DNA from: an uncultured archaeon
GTDB taxonomy: Archaea > Thermoproteota > CALKCG01 > B24
Direction of reading: 5' to 3'
Length of the DNA: 8,423 bases
Assembly (NCBI GenBank): GCA_938082915.1
Contig: CALKCG010000130.1
Coordinates: forward strand, 1-8,423
Numbering within the stretch: the first letter of the stretch is position 1; every line of letters begins with the position of its first letter. Below, piece by piece: positions 5,442 through 8,423 of the stretch. The notes below the pieces were generated by a model. It was given only the letters and a program-made list of their open reading frames with translations. It had not been told where the DNA came from and searched no databases. Position numbers and translations under genes: made by a program.

Positions 5442-7079
5442 GTGAAGCAGATATACGTAGTTCCAGAACCTAAGAGGCTTGAGTTTACAGGTAGATGGTT
5501 TAAATTCGACGGTTTCGAAAACTTCCCAAAGTTTATAGCTGAAGAATTTAAAGTACCCGTAGGCGGGTGGAGAGTAGTTAAAATTGACCGTGATGGGACT
5601 GGTGTTAATATCAAAGAAGGGGTTGTTGAGATTTGGGGTGATGAAAATGTATGCTACGCTACAATCATACAGCTCATGTTGCAGGACAATGGGAGGATTC
5701 CGGAAGTTACCATCGAGGAGGGCTTTTCATTTAAATTTAGAGGATTCCACCTCGATATAGCCAGAGGAGGAGTCCCCAGAGTTGAAACGTTTAAGTCGAT
5801 CATAAGATGGCTCTACCTGCTTAAATATAACTATTTTGCAGTCTACGTGGAAGACCTATTCCCGTGGAGGAGCTATCCTCAAATTGGAGTATTAAGAGGA
5901 AGGTTAACAGAGGAAGAGTGGAATACAGTAGTAGATTATGGTGGAAAACTTGGGATTGAGGTTTTCCCATCGCTTGAACTATGCGGACACATGGAGCATA
6001 TACTGTCGATACCTGAGTTTAGACGGTTCAGCGAATGGCATAGACCTATGGAAGGATGCTTAGACGTTAGCAGTGAAGAATCTAGAGAATTCGCATACAG
6101 GCTTTTAAACGATGCTTTAGATCTTACACGTTCAAACTATGTCCACGTGGGTGGAGATGAGACTTGGGCGCTTGGAAGAGGGGTCAGCTTGAATAAGACG
6201 TGGAGGTTTGAAGGCCCGAGCCTGTATGAGGAGCATCATAGAAGGCTCGTTGAAATCGTTAGAAGTAGAGGAAAGGTCCCTCTACTATGGGGCGATATGA
6301 TATCTGGAATGTACTTAGTTGGCGATAGGGAGAAGTGGGCTGAAGTACTTCAAAGCGACGTATGGAGAGAGAGCATAATAGCCAACTGGGATTACAGCCC
6401 AGAATCCATAGACCACTTTAGGAGGAAAATAGACGTCTTTAAGAACAGAGGTTTAGAACAGGTAGCCTGCCCAGGGCTTTCAAACTGGGATAGATTCTAT
6501 CCGAATTTCGAAGTAGCTATTGCGAACCTTAGGAACTTCCTCACAGCCGCTAGGGAGAAAGAGATATTGGGTTTCATGGTGACGGCTTGGGGAGACGATG
6601 GGGAAGAATGCCTATTCTCATTTCTAACGCCTCTGATACTTGCATCCATGGAGATAGCTGAAGGCTCTGGAGAGTGGGAGAAGAAGTGGATAGCGTTATC
6701 TGGAGAGAGTGAAGCCCTGTTAAAAGCGAGGATGACTTTCGGACGCGGAGAAATTTCAGACGTGCTTAAGCATATTCTGTATTCTACACCGCTTCTCAAG
6801 AGAATGGGAAGTGAAAGACTGGAGAGGATTGCTAAAAACTGGGGAGAAGCCTTAGAAAGCTTAAAAGGCGTTGTTCTACCTAAAGACCTCGACTTTATAA
6901 GAAGATGCCTTGAAGTCGGGCTCAGTAGACTTAGAGGAGAGGCAACTGTTTCAGACTACATAACACTAGCCCGTTTATACTCTGAGCTGTGGCCTTCCGA
7001 AAGAAAGCCAGAAGGATTGGAATTGATAATTACGAGGCTCTGGGGGGCTGCTGGAAGAATCGATTTAAACCTGCAATAA
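5442..7079 (+). CDS. Glycoside hydrolase family 20 protein (beta-N-acetylhexosaminidase-like)
   Basis: This is a 545-residue GH20-type enzyme, expected to release terminal beta-linked N-acetylhexosamines by substrate-assisted catalysis. Residues 1-90 resemble the GH20b alpha/beta domain that precedes the barrel. The TIM barrel begins near KFRGFHLDIARGGVPRVE (about 98-115), typical of the family. The catalytic pair is D239-E240 in YVHVGGDETW. TAWGDDGEECLF later in the barrel recalls the conserved tryptophan segment at its end. The last ~170 residues are a helical region I cannot assign. There is no signal peptide or membrane anchor, so it acts inside the cell, for example on imported chito-oligosaccharides or glycan turnover products. 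GTG 5442 is chosen because a TATA box lies 27 bases upstream. The gene is convergent with the URO-D-fold gene, 6 bases apart. The exact sugar specificity is unknown; divergent GH20 proteins also include beta-glucosidase-like or uncharacterised forms. Confidence 0.85.
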   Translation: MKQIYVVPEPKRLEFTGRWFKFDGFENFPKFIAEEFKVPVGGWRVVKIDRDGTGVNIKEGVVEIWGDENVCYATIIQLMLQDNGRIPEVTIEEGFSFKFRGFHLDIARGGVPRVETFKSIIRWLYLLKYNYFAVYVEDLFPWRSYPQIGVLRGRLTEEEWNTVVDYGGKLGIEVFPSLELCGHMEHILSIPEFRRFSEWHRPMEGCLDVSSEESREFAYRLLNDALDLTRSNYVHVGGDETWALGRGVSLNKTWRFEGPSLYEEHHRRLVEIVRSRGKVPLLWGDMISGMYLVGDREKWAEVLQSDVWRESIIANWDYSPESIDHFRRKIDVFKNRGLEQVACPGLSNWDRFYPNFEVAIANLRNFLTAAREKEILGFMVTAWGDDGEECLFSFLTPLILASMEIAEGSGEWEKKWIALSGESEALLKARMTFGRGEISDVLKHILYSTPLLKRMGSERLERIAKNWGEALESLKGVVLPKDLDFIRRCLEVGLSRLRGEATVSDYITLARLYSELWPSERKPEGLELIITRLWGAAGRIDLNLQ

Positions 7080-7085
7080 CAGCAT

Positions 7086-8153
7086 CTACCTCCCATATTT
7101 TTCCACTATTTCTAAAATTCTTTGCGCTTCACCTTCATCGCGGCACCAGGTTTGAAGAAATAGACCTTCATGTTTAAGCTTAGATAGTAGAAATTCCACC
7201 TCCCACGGTTCACAAGATATTTGAAGGCATTTACCGGCTTCTAGTATCTTCCGGCATACGTTTACCCATTTAGACATGGGTAGTGCTCCAGCTCCTGGAA
7301 CCCATTGAATACCGTTTATGGAGTCCACTTTAAGCAGTATATCCAAGTTGCTTAAAGCCATAGGTCCATCTAAGTGAAATATTGAATTATCCAAGTGCTT
7401 TGAAAGAGTTATCTGCTCCTCTAGGAAGAACTCTCTAAACATCCTAGGAGATACCAATCCCGAAAAATCGTCTTGCAGAGGGAAGAACCTTCCTCTAGAG
7501 TAGGCTGGTATCCAGCTTATAGAGCCCTCTTGGACTCGCGAAATCTTCTCATAGTATGCTTCAAATACTTGAATGCATATCTCCGTTATCCTCCCGATAA
7601 GCCTCTTAACTTCACTAGGCTTAGTATATAATGCTCTCACAAGCTTCTGCGTGCCAACCATGGCGGCTAAAGCATCCCCACCATAGTGTAGGTCTGGAAT
7701 ACCGACTAGAAAATTCCCCCTAGCAACCCTGCAGACGGCGTCTAAGATGTTATTCATAGTCCTCCACCATCTGTTATTCTCGTCTAGAATAGGGTCAAAG
7801 CCTTCTAAATCCTCTACGAAGGGCTTCACCCAAGACGTCTCTTCATCGAGAAACGTCAACTCGCCACCTAGGAAAGCGGTTAGAGAATTTGGACCCAGAT
7901 TAGGCCAATACTGTGGAATAGCATCGCCTAGGAAAACCGTGTTTTCAAAATGGTATTCAAGCCGTTTAAGAATATGGTCTACATTGGTCCATTTATCTTC
8001 AAGCGTTTTAACATTTGGGACTTCTACGTACACCCGATGTTTCCTAGGAGCGGTTATATGGATTAAAGGCCTATCTAAAATCTCACAGTTCCAAAATGCG
8101 TCGAAACGCCGTTTAATCGTTTCAAAATCCACTTCACTTAGATATGAACGCAT
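7086..8153 (-). CDS. Uroporphyrinogen decarboxylase-fold protein of unknown function
   Basis: This 355-residue cytoplasmic protein has the URO-D/MtaA/CmuA barrel fold (UROD family). Recognisable parts include the N-terminal RRFDAFWNCEILDRPLIHIT, the LVSPRMFREFFLEEQ segment before the barrel strand, H260-LDGP, the WVPGAG strand (284-289) and ISCEPWE (312-318). It is unlikely to be a haem-pathway decarboxylase: length and sequence fit instead the uncharacterised URO-D-like proteins found near sugar-metabolism genes in bacteria. Corrinoid methyltransferases such as MtaA use an HxC zinc motif at the equivalent strand; here it reads HLD, so a methyl-transfer role with that zinc site is doubtful, although C314 and C337 lie downstream. 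ATG 8153 is supported by TATATA at 8178-8183, about 27 bases upstream, indicating a leaderless transcript. It converges on the GH20 gene, so the two are transcribed from separate promoters. The substrate is unknown. Confidence 0.75.
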   Translation of the reverse strand: MRSYLSEVDFETIKRRFDAFWNCEILDRPLIHITAPRKHRVYVEVPNVKTLEDKWTNVDHILKRLEYHFENTVFLGDAIPQYWPNLGPNSLTAFLGGELTFLDEETSWVKPFVEDLEGFDPILDENNRWWRTMNNILDAVCRVARGNFLVGIPDLHYGGDALAAMVGTQKLVRALYTKPSEVKRLIGRITEICIQVFEAYYEKISRVQEGSISWIPAYSRGRFFPLQDDFSGLVSPRMFREFFLEEQITLSKHLDNSIFHLDGPMALSNLDILLKVDSINGIQWVPGAGALPMSKWVNVCRKILEAGKCLQISCEPWEVEFLLSKLKHEGLFLQTWCRDEGEAQRILEIVEKYGR

Positions 8154-8176
8154 AGTTAAATAATGTATCAGCAGCT

Positions 8177-8184
8177 GTATATAG
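8177..8184 (-). promoter_or_regulatory. TATA box for the URO-D-fold gene
   Basis: On the minus strand CTATATAC is centred about 27 bases before ATG 8153. There is no convincing Shine-Dalgarno sequence, so a leaderless transcript starting at or next to the ATG is likely. The spacing equals that of the GH20 gene's TATA box. Confidence 0.6.
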
Positions 8185-8198
8185 ATTTAAGGCATAGG

Positions 8199-8341
8199 AT
8201 GAAGTTTAAGATTAGTGGTCGGCCAATAGGTAGGGGAAACCGAATACCGATTGGCTCTTAAGAGTCCTAGAAAGCAAGCTTAAAGATCTAAGCGTGATAA
8301 AGCATCAAATATTTAAAAGAGAAAATGCGGAAGTACTCTAA
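8199..8341 (+). pseudogene. Remnant of a flavodoxin-fold NADPH-dependent FMN reductase-like gene (frameshifted, truncated)
   Basis: ATG 8199 opens MKFKISGRPIGRG, which resembles the FMN-binding start (M-K-x-x-x-ISGSPRxGG) of FMN reductase/iron-sulfur flavoproteins. The match then continues in another frame as GKPNTDWLLRVLESKLKDL from 8234, through IKHQIFKRENAEVL to TAA-TAG at 8339-8344. Going from one frame to the other requires one missing base (or two extra) in the G-run at 8233-8236. The family is normally about 170-200 residues, so only about 47 remain, without the cysteine motif. The usual ISGSP serine is arginine here. This points to decay, although the indel in a homopolymer could be an assembly error. 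The evidence is motif-level only. Confidence 0.4.
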
Positions 8342-8355
8342 TAGAGAGATGGTGG

Positions 8356-8423
8356 ATGGAAACTAAAACGGGGGCGGAGATGATAAATTAAACCGTCACG
8401 GTTATTGGCGCTGGTGGAACTGC
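8356..8423 (+). pseudogene. Possible start of a dinucleotide-binding protein with an early in-frame TAA (runs off window)
   Basis: The last 32 bases encode TVTVIGAGGTA, a Rossmann-fold beta-alpha start (GxGGxA-like) as found in NAD(P)-dependent oxidoreductases. In the same frame upstream are ATG 8356 and ATG 8380, but TAA 8389-8391 lies between them and the motif (MIN-stop-TVTVIG). There is no ATG, GTG or TTG between the stop and the motif. Either the gene is broken, the T is a substitution or sequencing error (AAA lysine would fit well), or initiation is unusual. The remainder lies outside the window. Confidence 0.35.

Noticed and set aside
7747..8163. 138-codon forward-strand reading frame
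   Set aside because: Entirely antisense to the URO-D-fold gene, serine/arginine-rich composition typical of a shadow frame.
8220..8257. Hairpin GCCAAT/ATTGGC as a tRNA arm or second BHB intron
   Set aside because: No T-loop, anticodon arm or acceptor pairing can be built around it, the bulge geometry is wrong for BHB, and removing the 22-base loop does not join the two reading frames.
1..8423. CRISPR arrays, insertion sequences, tRNA or rRNA genes
   Set aside because: No regularly spaced direct repeats, transposase-like frames, T-loop signatures or rRNA segments were seen on either strand.

Overview
The window (about 44% G+C by eye) comes from an archaeon, most likely an uncultured member of the Thermoproteota/TACK lineages. 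The evidence is an archaeal/eukaryotic-type ribosomal protein L44e, an archaeal ATP-dependent DNA ligase, TATA boxes 25-31 bases ahead of start codons (several transcripts look leaderless), frequent GTG/TTG starts, and above all a textbook archaeal bulge-helix-bulge (BHB) splicing motif. I cannot place it more precisely from sequence alone.

Layout. (1) Bases 3-1489, + strand: the 3' end of DNA ligase overlaps by 4 bases a SplB-like radical SAM gene, a probable DNA-repair pair. (2) Bases 1521-1868, +: a 115-residue protein that resembles the eukaryotic 20S proteasome assembly chaperone PAC4/PSMG4. (3) Bases 1943-3827, - strand: two HD-domain phosphohydrolases in tandem, an HDIG protein and a SAMHD1/dGTPase-like dNTP triphosphohydrolase. 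(4) A 65-base divergent promoter separates the latter from an atypical thymidylate-kinase-like gene (3893-4750, +), followed 15 bases later by rpl44e (4766-5041). (5) Bases 5113-5364, +: a small Lrp/AsnC ligand-binding (RAM) domain gene whose frame is broken by TAA. (6) Bases 5442-8153: an intracellular GH20 family hydrolase (+) convergent, with a 6-base gap, on a uroporphyrinogen-decarboxylase-fold protein (-); both appear to have leaderless promoters. (7) Bases 8154-8423: a decayed flavoprotein N-terminus and the beginning of a possible dinucleotide-binding protein, both with broken frames.

The main discovery is in region 5. The RAM-domain gene contains exactly 21 extra bases (5248-5268) with an in-frame stop. 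These bases are bounded by a canonical BHB: outer helix CGG/CCG, 3-base bulge ATG, 4-bp helix GTGG/CCAC, 3-base bulge AGA, inner helix GGGTT/AACCC. Cutting both bulges after their second base, the rule for archaeal tRNA splicing endonuclease, removes precisely the 21 bases and restores a 76-residue RAM protein. The intron boundaries predicted from protein homology and from RNA structure agree to the base. This is a strong candidate for a very short mRNA intron whose splicing is required for the protein to be made.

Regions 3-4 plausibly share a theme of deoxynucleotide pool control (dNTP hydrolase divergent from a nucleotide-kinase homologue), but this is inference from context. The GH20 and URO-D-fold genes may form a carbohydrate-related module of unknown substrate.
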